Assembly (NCBI GenBank): GCA_965279355.1
Contig: OZ257155.1
Location: forward strand, 2,666,001-2,730,000
DNA length: 64,000 nt
Source: G965279355 sp965279355
GTDB taxonomy: Bacteria; Pseudomonadota; Alphaproteobacteria; CACIAM-22H2
Direction of reading: 5' to 3'
Part shown: positions 50,174 through 58,921 of the stretch, in pieces
Numbering within the stretch: position 1 is the first letter of the stretch
Layout of the letters: each line of letters begins with the position of its first letter
The notes under the pieces: generated by a model
Seen by the model: only the letters and a program-made list of their open reading frames with translations
Database searches by the model: none
Told to the model about the DNA's origin: nothing
Made by a program: the position numbers and the translations under genes

Positions 50174-51280
50174 GTGAGCTCGAACGGCCGCCCACCGGCA
50201 CGCGCCGATCATATCGGCAGCCTTCTTCGCCCACCCGCCCTGCGCGATGCCTTCAAGAAACAGCAGGCAAAGCAGATCGACGAGAGCGGCTTCAACCGCA
50301 TCCTCGACAACTGCATCCGTGATGCCGTGCGCATGCAGGAAGAGATCGGCCTCACAGTCGTCAATGACGGCGAGTTCCGCCGCGCGTCGTACTGGGGGCG
50401 CTTCGTCGAGCGGACCGAAGGCTTCGCCATCCGTCCGGCGGCCTTCAAGTTCCACGACGATGCCGGCCATGAGATCGACTTCACCACGCCCTACGCCGAA
50501 AAGAAGTTGCGCCGCACCCGGCCGCTGGCAGTCGACGAATTCGAGTTCCTGAAACAGACAACCAAAGTCCGCGCCAAGATCACTTTGCCAGCGCCGTCCT
50601 CCATGCACTTTTGGGCCGGGCGGAATTTTGCCGATTCCTCCGCCTATACGGATCTCGCGGCATTCTTCGCCGATCTATCGCGCGTGTTTCAGGACGAGAT
50701 CGCGGCCCTGGTTCAGGCGGGCTGCACCTATGTGCAGCTTGACGAAGTGGCGCTGGCGATGCTGTGCGATCCCACCATCCGCGAGAAGATCGCGGCGGAC
50801 GGACAGAACCCCGACACGCTGGTCGATCTCTATATCGACGCCATCAACCAGGCTGTCGCGAACGTGCCGGCGGCAGTGGCGGTTGGCGTTCATATGTGCC
50901 GCGGCAACTTCAAAGGCCATTACCTGTCGTCCGGCGGGTATGAGTCGGTTGCCGAGAAATTCTTCGCCAACACCAACGCGACGCATTTCCTGCTGGAATA
51001 CGACACCGAGCGCGCCGGCGGCTTCGCCCCGCTACGCTTCGTGCCGAAGACCAAGGGCGTGGTGCTCGGCCTGGTAAGCTCCAAGTCGCCGGAGATCGAG
51101 ACGCTGGAGACGCTGCGCCGGCGGGTCGATGAGGCGGGAAAACACATCGAGATCGACCGGCTGGCGATCAGTCCGCAATGCGGGTTTGCCAGCACAGTCG
51201 CCGGAAACCCGGTGACGGAAGACGTTCAGCGCGCCAAACTCGCGCGCATTGTCGAGGCTGCACGCGCGATCTGGGGCTAA
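50174..51280 (+). CDS. Stand-alone MetE C-terminal-domain protein (paralogue)
   Basis: A 368 residue TIM-barrel protein of the cobalamin-independent methionine synthase family, without the N-terminal MetE domain. It begins ARADHIGSLLRPPALRDAF, with zinc ligands His-x-Cys in GVHMCRGNF and a late Cys in SPQCGFAS, and a glutamate candidate in FLLEYD. The start is a GTG with AAGGGGG upstream. It leads an operon with an acyl-CoA ligase (30 base gap) under the divergent TetR. It differs clearly from the gene at 45317. Alkyl transfer is family chemistry; a role in catabolism is inferred from the context. Confidence 0.83.
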   Translation: MSSNGRPPARADHIGSLLRPPALRDAFKKQQAKQIDESGFNRILDNCIRDAVRMQEEIGLTVVNDGEFRRASYWGRFVERTEGFAIRPAAFKFHDDAGHEIDFTTPYAEKKLRRTRPLAVDEFEFLKQTTKVRAKITLPAPSSMHFWAGRNFADSSAYTDLAAFFADLSRVFQDEIAALVQAGCTYVQLDEVALAMLCDPTIREKIAADGQNPDTLVDLYIDAINQAVANVPAAVAVGVHMCRGNFKGHYLSSGGYESVAEKFFANTNATHFLLEYDTERAGGFAPLRFVPKTKGVVLGLVSSKSPEIETLETLRRRVDEAGKHIEIDRLAISPQCGFASTVAGNPVTEDVQRAKLARIVEAARAIWG

Positions 51281-51310
51281 CCCGGACGCAAGACGCTGAA
51301 GAGGAAACCT

Positions 51311-52744
51311 ATGGCAGATACGCGCGCCGACCAGACCCGCACCACCTGGCTCGCCACAATAGACAAATATCGCCGCGACATCGACAGGCCGGCCTCGGCA
51401 TCGATGTGGTCGCCGAGCCTCGATGCCGCCTCACGCGACGAGCTGATTGCGATCCAGAACGTCAGGCTCGCCGCAGTCACACCCTTCCTCTACGAGAATA
51501 GCCCGTTCTACCGCCGCCGCTTCGACAAGCTCGGGCTGGCGCCGACCGATATCAGGATTGTCGACGACCTGAAAAAATGGCCGGTCGTCGACAAGACGGA
51601 AATGATGGCCGACGCCGCCGCGCATCCGCCCTACGGCACCTACACCACGATCACCGACGAGATCTGGGCGCAGCGCGGATGGATGATGTTTTCGTCGTCC
51701 GGCTCCACGGGCGCACCGCGCGTGTTCCGCTACACCCATGTGGATCGCGAGAACTGGGCGTGGGCCAATGCTCGGGCGATGCTGGCCATGGGCTTCAAGC
51801 CCGGCGAGGTCGTGTTCATGATGACCGGCTACGGTCCGCATGTCTGGGCGTGGGGCGTGCAGTACGCGCTGGAGAAGATGGCGCTGCCGACGATCCCGGG
51901 CGGCGGCATGGATGCCAAGGCGCGCGCCAACATCATCCTACGCTTCAAGCCGACGATCCTGCTCTGTACGCCGTCCTATGCGCTGCATTTGGGACGCGTC
52001 ATGCAGTCGATGGGACACGATCCGGCGGCGACCAGCGTGCACACACTCTTCGTTGCCGGCGAACCGGCTCTGGCCATCGAGCCGACACGCCAGCGCATCG
52101 AAAAACTGTGGAACGCCCGGATCGTCGAGTTCTATGGCTGCACCGAAGCCTCGCCGCATGTCGGCGGTTATTCCTGCCCGGCGCAGACGCCGACGACATC
52201 GCCGGCCGCCACGCATCTGATGGAAGACGTGCAGATCTGGGAGACCATAGACCCCGAGACGCGCGAACAGCAGCCGGCGGGCAAGCGCGGCCTGACCGTC
52301 TGCACCAATCTGATTTCCGAAAGCTCGCCGCAACTCCGCTTTTTGGTCGGCGACTACACCACCTTCGACCAACGCCCCTGCGCCTGCGGCCGCACCCATG
52401 TGCGCGCCATCGGCTCGTTTGCCGGACGCTCCGACGATTTGATCAATCTGCGCGGCATCAAGATGTTCCCGGTCCAGATCGAGGAAGCGGTCCGCGCCCT
52501 ACCCGGTACCGGCGACGAATTCGAGATCGTGCTCACCGCCGACGAAGCCGGCCTCGACGTGATGACGGTGCGCTGCGAGCACGCCGATCATCAGAACGGT
52601 GCTGTGGCCCTCATCAAGCGGCTGGAAGAGGAAATCCGGTCCCGCTGCGAAGTCCGCGTGTCTGCGGAGATCCTGGCGCCGGGCACATTGCCCAAGACCG
52701 AATTCAAGGCGCAGCGCGTGAAGGATCGCCGCGTGAAGAAGTAA
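51311..52744 (+). CDS. Phenylacetate-CoA ligase family protein (AMP-binding)
   Basis: PaaK-type ligase of 477 residues. The ATP P-loop is canonical, MMFSSSGSTGAPRVFRYTH (near residue 136), followed by EFYGCTEASPHVGG and the hinge region GRSDDLINLRGIKMFPVQIEEA. The C-terminal LPKTEFKAQRV has a lysine at the A10-like position but not the exact GK. In contrast with the PaaK-like protein at 12989 the P-loop is intact, so adenylation is expected. Substrate unknown, aromatic acid likely by family. Second gene of the TetR-controlled operon. Confidence 0.87.
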   Translation: MADTRADQTRTTWLATIDKYRRDIDRPASASMWSPSLDAASRDELIAIQNVRLAAVTPFLYENSPFYRRRFDKLGLAPTDIRIVDDLKKWPVVDKTEMMADAAAHPPYGTYTTITDEIWAQRGWMMFSSSGSTGAPRVFRYTHVDRENWAWANARAMLAMGFKPGEVVFMMTGYGPHVWAWGVQYALEKMALPTIPGGGMDAKARANIILRFKPTILLCTPSYALHLGRVMQSMGHDPAATSVHTLFVAGEPALAIEPTRQRIEKLWNARIVEFYGCTEASPHVGGYSCPAQTPTTSPAATHLMEDVQIWETIDPETREQQPAGKRGLTVCTNLISESSPQLRFLVGDYTTFDQRPCACGRTHVRAIGSFAGRSDDLINLRGIKMFPVQIEEAVRALPGTGDEFEIVLTADEAGLDVMTVRCEHADHQNGAVALIKRLEEEIRSRCEVRVSAEILAPGTLPKTEFKAQRVKDRRVKK

Positions 52745-52769
52745 ACACTTCTCCGCTTATATCTTGTCT

Positions 52770-52901
52770 GTCACCCCGCACTTGATGCGGGGTCCATCTC
52801 TCTATGCGCGATGACGTTGCCGTGAAGGCGCGAGACTGACCGTCCCCATTTCAGGGACAGCACTTGCGGAACGATGGACCCCGCATCAAGTGCGGGGTGA
52901 C
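52770..52901. repeat. Palindromic repeat, family A, copy 4
   Basis: GTCACCCCGC at the left and GCGGGGTGAC at the right, inverted for 28 bases, flanking a 76 base centre. It is the longest copy. It lies in the gap between the ligase gene and the convergent penicillin-binding protein gene. Confidence 0.85.
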
Positions 52902-52930
52902 AGATAAAGACTGCGTGATGGAATAGAAAC

Positions 52931-52958
52931 GAGGGCGCGCGTTTGTAGAGACGCCCTC
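52931..52958 (-). terminator. Probable terminator of the PBP gene
   Basis: GAGGGCG (52931-52937) pairs with CGCCCTC (52952-52958). On the minus strand the stem overlaps the stop codon and is followed by GTTTCTATTCC, a weak U-rich stretch. Confidence 0.45.
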
Positions 52959-54870
52959 AATTCATCCGCGTCGGCGGCGCGGGCGGCGTCGATGGCGTCA
53001 CCATGAGCTGCGGGAACCAACGCTCCATGAAACCGCCGGTGCCGGCCAGCGGGCGCGCCGGCACGCCCTTGTGCGCTTCGAGCATATAGCTGCGCCAGAT
53101 CCGGGTCGGCAGGCCGCCGCCGGTCACGCGCTCCATCGGATCGCCGTCGTCATTGCCGACCCATACGCCGGTGACCAGTTCGGCGGAGAACCCGATGAAC
53201 CAGGCATCGCGGAAATCCTGGCTGGTGCCGGTCTTGCCCGCGACCGGCCGGTCAATGGCGGCGGCGCGGCCCGTGCCGTCCTGCACCACCTGCGTCATCA
53301 TTTCCGTCATCGAGACCAGAACCGGACGCGTGATGACCCGACCCATGCCGGAGGCGTTGCGCAGATAGATGAGATTGCCCGCGCCGTCGCGGATCTCGCT
53401 GATCGCATAAGGCAGCACGCCGTCACCGCCATTCGCAAACGGTGCGAACGCGGATGTCATCTCGAACAGGCTTACCTCAGACGCGCCGAGCGCCGTCGCC
53501 AGATCGCGCCGCAACGGCGAGGAAATGCCCAGGCGGTGCGCGGCGGCAATTGCCTTGTCGATGCCGACATTCTGCGCCAGCCGCACCGTCGATGTGTTCA
53601 CCGACCGGTAGAACGCTTCGCGGATCGGGATCATGCCGCGCTGGGTGTTGTCGAAATTGCGCGGGCTCCAGTCCTTGATGGTGATCGGCCCGTCGGAAAT
53701 CCGGTCGTCCGGCGACACGCCGCTTTCGATGGCGGCCAGGAACACGAAGGCCTTGAACGTCGAGCCGGGCTGCCGCTGCGCATCGGCGGCGCGATTGAAC
53801 TGGCTTTCGCCGTAGTTGCGGCCGCCGACCATGGCGCGGACCGCGCCATCCGGCGTCATCGACACCAGCGCCGCCTGACGCGCATCGGCCTTGGCACCGT
53901 CGCGCGCCAGCGTGCGTTCGACTTCCGCTTCGGCCAGACGCTGAAGGCGTGAATCGAGTGTCGTCACCACGGTCAGGTCGCGATCGACCGCGCCGGCAAA
54001 ACCCGGAATGAAATCCACTAGCCAATCGGTGAAGTAACGCGCGCCGCGTCCACTGCCGCCGCCACCGGCCACGCGCAGCGGCTGCTTGGTGGCCGCCGCC
54101 GCTTCTTCGGGAGACATGTACCCGGCTTCGACCTGGTTCTGCAGCACCTCGCGCGCGCGCTGGCGGGCGGCCTCGATATTCGCGGTCGGCGAGTAACGCG
54201 AAGGCGCTTTCAGCAGGCCGGCGATCACCGCCGCTTCATGCGCGGTGAGATCGCGCGCGGGACGACCGAAGTAGCGATGCGACGCCGCCTCGACGCCGTA
54301 GGTGCCGGCGCCGAGATACACGCGGTTGAGATAGATGGTGAGGATCTGGTCCTTGTCGAACTTCTGCTCCAGCCACAGCGCCAGCATCAGTTCCTGCACC
54401 TTGCGGCGGAAACTGCGCTCGGAGGACAGAAAGATATTCTTCGCCAGCTGCTGGGTAATGGTGCTGCCGCCCTGCACGGTACGGCCGGCACGGAGATTGG
54501 CGAAGGTCGCACGCGCCACACCGGCAAGGTCGAGACCGAAATGCGAATAGAAGCGGCGGTCTTCGGTCGCCAGCACCGATTGCGGCAGATAGGGCGACAT
54601 CTCATCCAGCCCGACCGCGCCACCGTAGAGATCGCCGTAAGTCGCAATGGTCGCGCCATCGGCCGATACGAAGGTGACACTCGGCCGGCGCTCGAACCGG
54701 TTGATCTTCGAGACATCCGGCAGATCATAGGCGTACCAGCCGATCAGGCCGGCAAAGGCAACACCGCCCCACACGCACAGCGCGCCGACACCGATCAGGA
54801 GGCGCTTCAGGAGCCCCTTGCGGAAGAACCGGCGGGTTTTCTGCGACTCGGTGTTTTTCGTCTTGGCCAC
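52957..54870 (-). CDS. Class A penicillin-binding protein (PBP1A-type, bifunctional)
   Basis: Peptidoglycan glycosyltransferase/transpeptidase of 637 residues. A membrane anchor lies at about 22-46. The GT51 domain contains the catalytic Glu103 (ATEDRRFYSHFG), then GGSTITQQLAKN and YLNRVYLGAGTYGVEAA. The transpeptidase domain has SxxK as STFK (Ser370-Lys373), SVN at 423-425 and KTG at 546-548. It is shorter than E. coli PBP1A, lacking the OB-like insertion, and ends in a proline-rich tail. It has its own transcription unit. Confidence 0.94.
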   Translation of the reverse strand: MAKTKNTESQKTRRFFRKGLLKRLLIGVGALCVWGGVAFAGLIGWYAYDLPDVSKINRFERRPSVTFVSADGATIATYGDLYGGAVGLDEMSPYLPQSVLATEDRRFYSHFGLDLAGVARATFANLRAGRTVQGGSTITQQLAKNIFLSSERSFRRKVQELMLALWLEQKFDKDQILTIYLNRVYLGAGTYGVEAASHRYFGRPARDLTAHEAAVIAGLLKAPSRYSPTANIEAARQRAREVLQNQVEAGYMSPEEAAAATKQPLRVAGGGGSGRGARYFTDWLVDFIPGFAGAVDRDLTVVTTLDSRLQRLAEAEVERTLARDGAKADARQAALVSMTPDGAVRAMVGGRNYGESQFNRAADAQRQPGSTFKAFVFLAAIESGVSPDDRISDGPITIKDWSPRNFDNTQRGMIPIREAFYRSVNTSTVRLAQNVGIDKAIAAAHRLGISSPLRRDLATALGASEVSLFEMTSAFAPFANGGDGVLPYAISEIRDGAGNLIYLRNASGMGRVITRPVLVSMTEMMTQVVQDGTGRAAAIDRPVAGKTGTSQDFRDAWFIGFSAELVTGVWVGNDDGDPMERVTGGGLPTRIWRSYMLEAHKGVPARPLAGTGGFMERWFPQLMVTPSTPPAPPTRMN

Positions 54871-54958
54871 GACGACCCTCGTATCACCGGATCATGGCAG
54901 GTTCTAGGCAGGGAATACCCGAGATCGGCGCCGGATTTGCATGGTACAGGCTGCTGCC

Positions 54959-55438
54959 ATGAAACGCCGCCTGCTCCGCTATACCATTGCGTGGATCGCC
55001 GTGATTGTCGCTCTGGGCGCCGCCACCCTGCTCCTTGGCTTGACCCATCACGCATGGCTTCTGGCCTCGCTCGGCGGGTCCTGCGTCATCCTGTTCGGCA
55101 TGCCGGAGACCGAGATGGCGCAGCCCCGCAGCTTTCTTGGCGGCCATGTCATCTCAACCGCGGTCGGTCTTTCGTTCCTGCGCTACGGTTTTCACGCCTT
55201 CGGCGGCCCGCAGGAAATATGGGTGATCGCCTCTGTGGCAACCGCGCTCATCCTGATGATGGCGACGCGCACCATTCATTCGCCGGCCGGCGGCAATCCG
55301 ATCATTGTTTTCTATGAAGGCGCCGGCTGGAGCTTCCTGCTGACACCGCTGGCAATCGGCCTTCTTGTGTTGCTGGCGACCGCGCTGCTCTTCAATCGCG
55401 GCGGGCTTGCGAAGACCTATCCCCAGCGCTGGTGGTGA
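54959..55438 (+). CDS. HPP family integral membrane protein
   Basis: A 159 residue protein from the ATG at 54959 (54941 is in frame). Four to five hydrophobic segments, with the HPP family stretch MAQPRSFLGGHVISTAVGL and HSPAGGNPII near residue 110. HPP proteins from plants and cyanobacteria have been linked to nitrite transport into plastids or cells; nothing here fixes the role of this one. It is divergent from the PBP gene across an 88 base gap. Confidence 0.85.
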   Translation: MKRRLLRYTIAWIAVIVALGAATLLLGLTHHAWLLASLGGSCVILFGMPETEMAQPRSFLGGHVISTAVGLSFLRYGFHAFGGPQEIWVIASVATALILMMATRTIHSPAGGNPIIVFYEGAGWSFLLTPLAIGLLVLLATALLFNRGGLAKTYPQRWW

Positions 55439-55505
55439 AGGGCGATTAACAGAATTTTAAGCCTGGGTCTCTACCGTGGATGGTGGATCAGTCTGCGAGG
55501 GCACC

Positions 55506-55886
55506 ATGGCAAAGACACCCGATTTCATGAACCCGTTCACCGTTCCCGATTTCTCGGCGAACGGCAATCCGATGGCGGCGCTGGCCCAGATGAGCCAAGC
55601 CTGCGCGCAGGGCTATATGAAGTGGCAGCAGGAAGTCTCGCGCTTCGTCAGCGAGCGCTTCGCCGCCGACATGCGGGCGCAGCAGGCGCTGATCGCCTGC
55701 CGCGATCCGGCCGACATGCTGCGCATCCAGCAGGACTGGCTGGAAACCACGACCACCGCCTATAGCGACGAAGTGAAGCGCCTGTCCGACATGGCGGTGC
55801 AGATCTCGCAGGGCACCATGGAGTCGATGAGCGGCGGCACCCAGCCGGCAAACACGTCCCGCCCACCGCTGAAATCGGTTCCCTGA
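55506..55886 (+). CDS. Phasin family protein
   Basis: A 126 residue helical protein from the ATG at 55506, preceded by GCGAGGGCACC. It is rich in Ala, Gln and Met, with amphipathic helices (AALAQMSQACAQGYMKWQQEVSRFV, LAACRD-like stretch, YSDEVKRLSDMAVQ) as in Phasin_2 proteins that coat polyhydroxyalkanoate granules. No PHA synthase lies nearby, so the assignment rests on sequence character. Confidence 0.7.
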   Translation: MAKTPDFMNPFTVPDFSANGNPMAALAQMSQACAQGYMKWQQEVSRFVSERFAADMRAQQALIACRDPADMLRIQQDWLETTTTAYSDEVKRLSDMAVQISQGTMESMSGGTQPANTSRPPLKSVP

Positions 55887-55946
55887 TCCGCAGGCGCCGC
55901 CCTAACATGGCCCCTCACCGGCGTAATGCCGGACAACGGGGGGACC

Positions 55947-56276
55947 ATGATTTACGAACTGCGCATCTATCGCTGCATGCCGGGCCGGCGCCCGGATCTT
56001 CTAAAGCGCTTTAAAGACTTCACGCTCGATCTGTTCAAGAAGCACGGCATCCGCCAAGCCGGCTTCTGGACGCCGTCCATCGGCGAGGCGATGAATCTTG
56101 ATCTCTACTACATGCTGGAATGGGAATCGCTGGCCGAGCGCGACAAGAAGTGGTCGGCCTTCGCGATGGATCCCGAGTGGAACAAGAAGCGAGCAGAGTC
56201 GGAAGCCAACGGCGCCATCGTCGAATACATCAACAATATGATCCTGGAGCCCACCGATTTCTCGTCGGTGAAATGA
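55947..56276 (+). CDS. NIPSNAP family protein
   Basis: A 109 residue alpha-beta barrel protein from the ATG at 55947, with GGGGGG seven bases before it. It begins MIYELRIYRCMPGRRPDLLKRF and contains GFWTPSIGEAMNLDLYYMLEWESLAERDKKWSAF, the NIPSNAP signature. Bacterial members are ferredoxin-like small proteins of unknown role. Convergent with the ABM gene at 56302. Confidence 0.88.
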   Translation: MIYELRIYRCMPGRRPDLLKRFKDFTLDLFKKHGIRQAGFWTPSIGEAMNLDLYYMLEWESLAERDKKWSAFAMDPEWNKKRAESEANGAIVEYINNMILEPTDFSSVK

Positions 56277-56301
56277 TCTGGGGTGAAGTGACGGCGGATG
56301 A

Positions 56302-56598
56302 TCAGGGTTCCTTGACCTTCGTCCAGTGCGCAACCGAGGGCGGGCTGGCGAAGCAATGGCCGACCAGCTTGCGCCACTCCGCCCAGTTGCCGGACTCCTT
56401 GAAATCGACGGTGTGGTTCTCGAGCGTCTCCCAGGTGACGAACAGCCGGTAGCTACCCGGCGTCTCAATGCCGCGGCGCAGATCAATGCCCTTGCAGCCT
56501 TTCGACTTCTGGAAAATCGGCACGGCCTTGGCGACGTTGGCCTCGAATTCCTTCTCCATGCCCGGCTTGATGTCGATCTGCGCGATTTCGAGAATCAT
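56302..56598 (-). CDS. Antibiotic biosynthesis monooxygenase (ABM) domain protein
   Basis: A 98 residue ferredoxin-like protein from the ATG at 56598, with a CAGGAGCAG ribosome-binding site before it. It begins MILEIAQIDIKPGMEKEFEANVAK and contains CKGIDLRRGIETPGSYRLFVTWETLENH, matching the ABM fold. Such proteins are cofactor-free monooxygenases or heme-degrading-like proteins; no activity can be named. Confidence 0.85.
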   Translation of the reverse strand: MILEIAQIDIKPGMEKEFEANVAKAVPIFQKSKGCKGIDLRRGIETPGSYRLFVTWETLENHTVDFKESGNWAEWRKLVGHCFASPPSVAHWTKVKEP

Positions 56599-56699
56599 TA
56601 ACTGCTCCTGACTGCGTGTAGAGATAAGGACGCTAACGGCCCCATCGCGGACCGGCAATATCGAATTGTCCACCCGCGTCCGTGCATCTTCCCGTCATT

Positions 56700-56808
56700 G
56701 TCACCCCAGCGAAAGCTGGGGCTCAGGCGGTACGATCTCTCAACGGCCACCTTGGAACGTCCTTTGGGCGATACCCAACGGCTGGGTCCCAGCTTTCGCT
56801 GGGGTGAC
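56700..56808. repeat. Palindromic repeat, family A variant
   Basis: It starts GTCACCCCAGC and ends GCTGGGGTGAC. The left arm is CCCAGC-GAAA-GCTGGG with a GNRA-type tetraloop, the right arm its inverse (CCCAGC-TTTC-GCTGGG), so the arms have changed sequence while keeping the outer GTCACCCC and the two-hairpin layout. It lies in the gap before the histidine kinase gene, whose frame remains open across it. Confidence 0.82.
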
Positions 56809-56914
56809 AGAATTTTTTGGCTCAGCCTGGCGATTTCGAACCCACAACCGGTTGCTCAACAGGCGGGGATGGACCACCCTGTCCCTGTCCGTCACAACTT
56901 CGGACCGGAAACCG

Positions 56915-58921
56915 GTGAGCGATCCCCTTCTGAGCGATGAGCTGCTCGACACGCGGCGGGCGTGGCATCCGCTGGCGCGTGCCATGCTGGGCGGGGCGCT
57001 CTATGTCGCGGCGTATCTGATCCTCGACTGGATCAGCCTGATCGCGCCCTTCAGCGCGCTGGGTGTCGCGCCGTGGAACCCCTCGGCCGGACTGACCTTC
57101 GCCCTGTTCCTGCGCTACGGACCGCGCTTCTTTCCCGCGGCGTTCATCGCCATCAGCGTCGCCGACCTGCTGTTCCGCGACCTGCAGGGCGCCCCGGCGG
57201 CGATTGTCGGCTCCGCCTTTGCCATCGCCGCCGTCTATGGTGGTGCAGCGATCTATCTGCGCGACCGGCTGAACATTTCACTGCGCCTCGACCAAAGCGG
57301 CGATCTGCTGGCGCTGCTTGCCGTGACCCTGGTCGCCGCCGCCATCGTAGCGCCTATCGTTGTCGCCATCTTTTCCGCCTCCAACCTGCTGGGTGCCGGC
57401 GAGCTGGCCGAGACGGCGCTGCATTTCTGGGTCGGCGATGTCATCGGCATCGCGGTCCTGACGCCGTTCCTGCTGCTGCTGATCGAACGCGGCGAGCAGA
57501 TGCTGGTCACCCTGACCGGCAGCAAGACGCTCGAGCATGCGCTGCAGCTCGTCGCCATCGTCGCCGGTCTCGGAATCATTTTCGGGCTGGAGACGGTCAA
57601 CCACTTCGAATTTTCCTATCTGCTCTTTCTGCCCCTGATCTGGATCGCGCTGCGCGACGGACTGACTGGCGCCACCGCCGGCATCGTGCTGACCCAGCTC
57701 GGCCTGCTGGCGGCGGTGCAGCTCAAGGGCTTCGATGCCGGCATCGTCACGCAGTTCCAACTGCTGATGCTGGCCGTGACCGTCACCGGTCTGGTTCTGG
57801 GCAGCACGGTGGATGAGCGGCGCAACGCGATCCGGTCCTTGCGCGAGAGCGAGGCCCGGCTGCAGACCGTCGTGAATACGGCCCCCGACGCAATCCTCAC
57901 CTTTGACGAGCGCGGCGTCATTCTCTCCGCCAATCGCAGCGCCCGCGAGATGTTCCGGTTTGGGCAGCTTGCGGATACGGCGGTCATCGAAAGCTTTCTG
58001 CCCGGTCTGCCGTCCGCGAGCGAAAAGCCGGTTGCCGGCCGCGAGATGACGGCGCATCGCGCTGACGGTCGCGCCTTCGTCGCCGATGTCGCCGTCGGCA
58101 AGGCGCTGGGCGAACGGCCCGTTTCCGTGGTCGTGGTCCGCGATGCGTCCATCCGCAAGGAAGCGGAAGCCTGGCTCAAGGAGCACGAGGCGGAGCTGAC
58201 GCATCTGGCCCGCCACAGCGCCACCGGCGAGCTCGCCGCGGCCCTCGCGCACGAACTCAACCAGCCCCTGACGGCGCTGATCAGCTTCGCGCGCGCCTGC
58301 CAGGCGGTTCTGGAGAGCGCGCCAAACCGTGACGACACCGTCCTGACCAGCGCCCGCGAACTGCTCGACCAGACCGTCGAGCAGGCGAGCCGCGCCGGAC
58401 AGATCATCCGCGCCACGCGCGAGTTCCTCAGCCGGGGCGACGTCCGGCGGGTGCAGGCGCGGCTTGCGGATCTTGTCCGCGCCGTCGTCGACCTCATGCG
58501 GGGAGAAACGGTGCAGAACCAGGTGAGCATCGTGACCCAGATCGACCCCGACCTCCCGCCCTTGCTGGTCGATCCGATCCAGGTCGAGCAGGTGGTCCTC
58601 AATCTCGTCCGCAACAGCATCGAGGCCATGTCGCGGGAACCCGCTGGCCTCCGGCAGATCACGGTCACGGCGGTCGCCTCGGCCGCCGAGCCCGGCTTTG
58701 CCGAAATCACGGTCCAGGATACCGGCCCGGGCCTGCCGACCGAAATCACCGAGCGGCTGTTCACCCCCTTCACCACCACCAAGGAAAGCGGGATGGGCCT
58801 GGGCCTGTCGATCAGCCGCTCGATCGTGGAGGCCCATGGCGGCCATATCACGATCGCATCCAACGACGCCGGCCATGGTGTTACAATCCGCTTCACCCTG
58901 CCTTTTAATAGCGAACAATGA
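56915..58921 (+). CDS. MASE1 domain PAS sensor histidine kinase
   Basis: Membrane sensor kinase of 668 residues from the GTG at 56915; the frame is open further up through a palindromic repeat, which is not likely coding. MASE1 membrane region with about eight helices to residue 305 (PSAGLTFALFLRYGPRFFPAAFI), PAS at about 325-430 (VVNTAPDAILTFDERGVILSANRSA), HisKA with the phosphorylated His446 (AHELNQPLTALISFARA), and HATPase_c with LVRNSIEAM, DTGPGLP and GMGLGLSISRSIVEAHGG. The arrangement is FixL/TtrS-like. The next gene overlaps its stop by four bases and is its cognate FixJ-like regulator. No heme-binding His in the PAS is evident. Confidence 0.9.
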   Translation: MSDPLLSDELLDTRRAWHPLARAMLGGALYVAAYLILDWISLIAPFSALGVAPWNPSAGLTFALFLRYGPRFFPAAFIAISVADLLFRDLQGAPAAIVGSAFAIAAVYGGAAIYLRDRLNISLRLDQSGDLLALLAVTLVAAAIVAPIVVAIFSASNLLGAGELAETALHFWVGDVIGIAVLTPFLLLLIERGEQMLVTLTGSKTLEHALQLVAIVAGLGIIFGLETVNHFEFSYLLFLPLIWIALRDGLTGATAGIVLTQLGLLAAVQLKGFDAGIVTQFQLLMLAVTVTGLVLGSTVDERRNAIRSLRESEARLQTVVNTAPDAILTFDERGVILSANRSAREMFRFGQLADTAVIESFLPGLPSASEKPVAGREMTAHRADGRAFVADVAVGKALGERPVSVVVVRDASIRKEAEAWLKEHEAELTHLARHSATGELAAALAHELNQPLTALISFARACQAVLESAPNRDDTVLTSARELLDQTVEQASRAGQIIRATREFLSRGDVRRVQARLADLVRAVVDLMRGETVQNQVSIVTQIDPDLPPLLVDPIQVEQVVLNLVRNSIEAMSREPAGLRQITVTAVASAAEPGFAEITVQDTGPGLPTEITERLFTPFTTTKESGMGLGLSISRSIVEAHGGHITIASNDAGHGVTIRFTLPFNSEQ

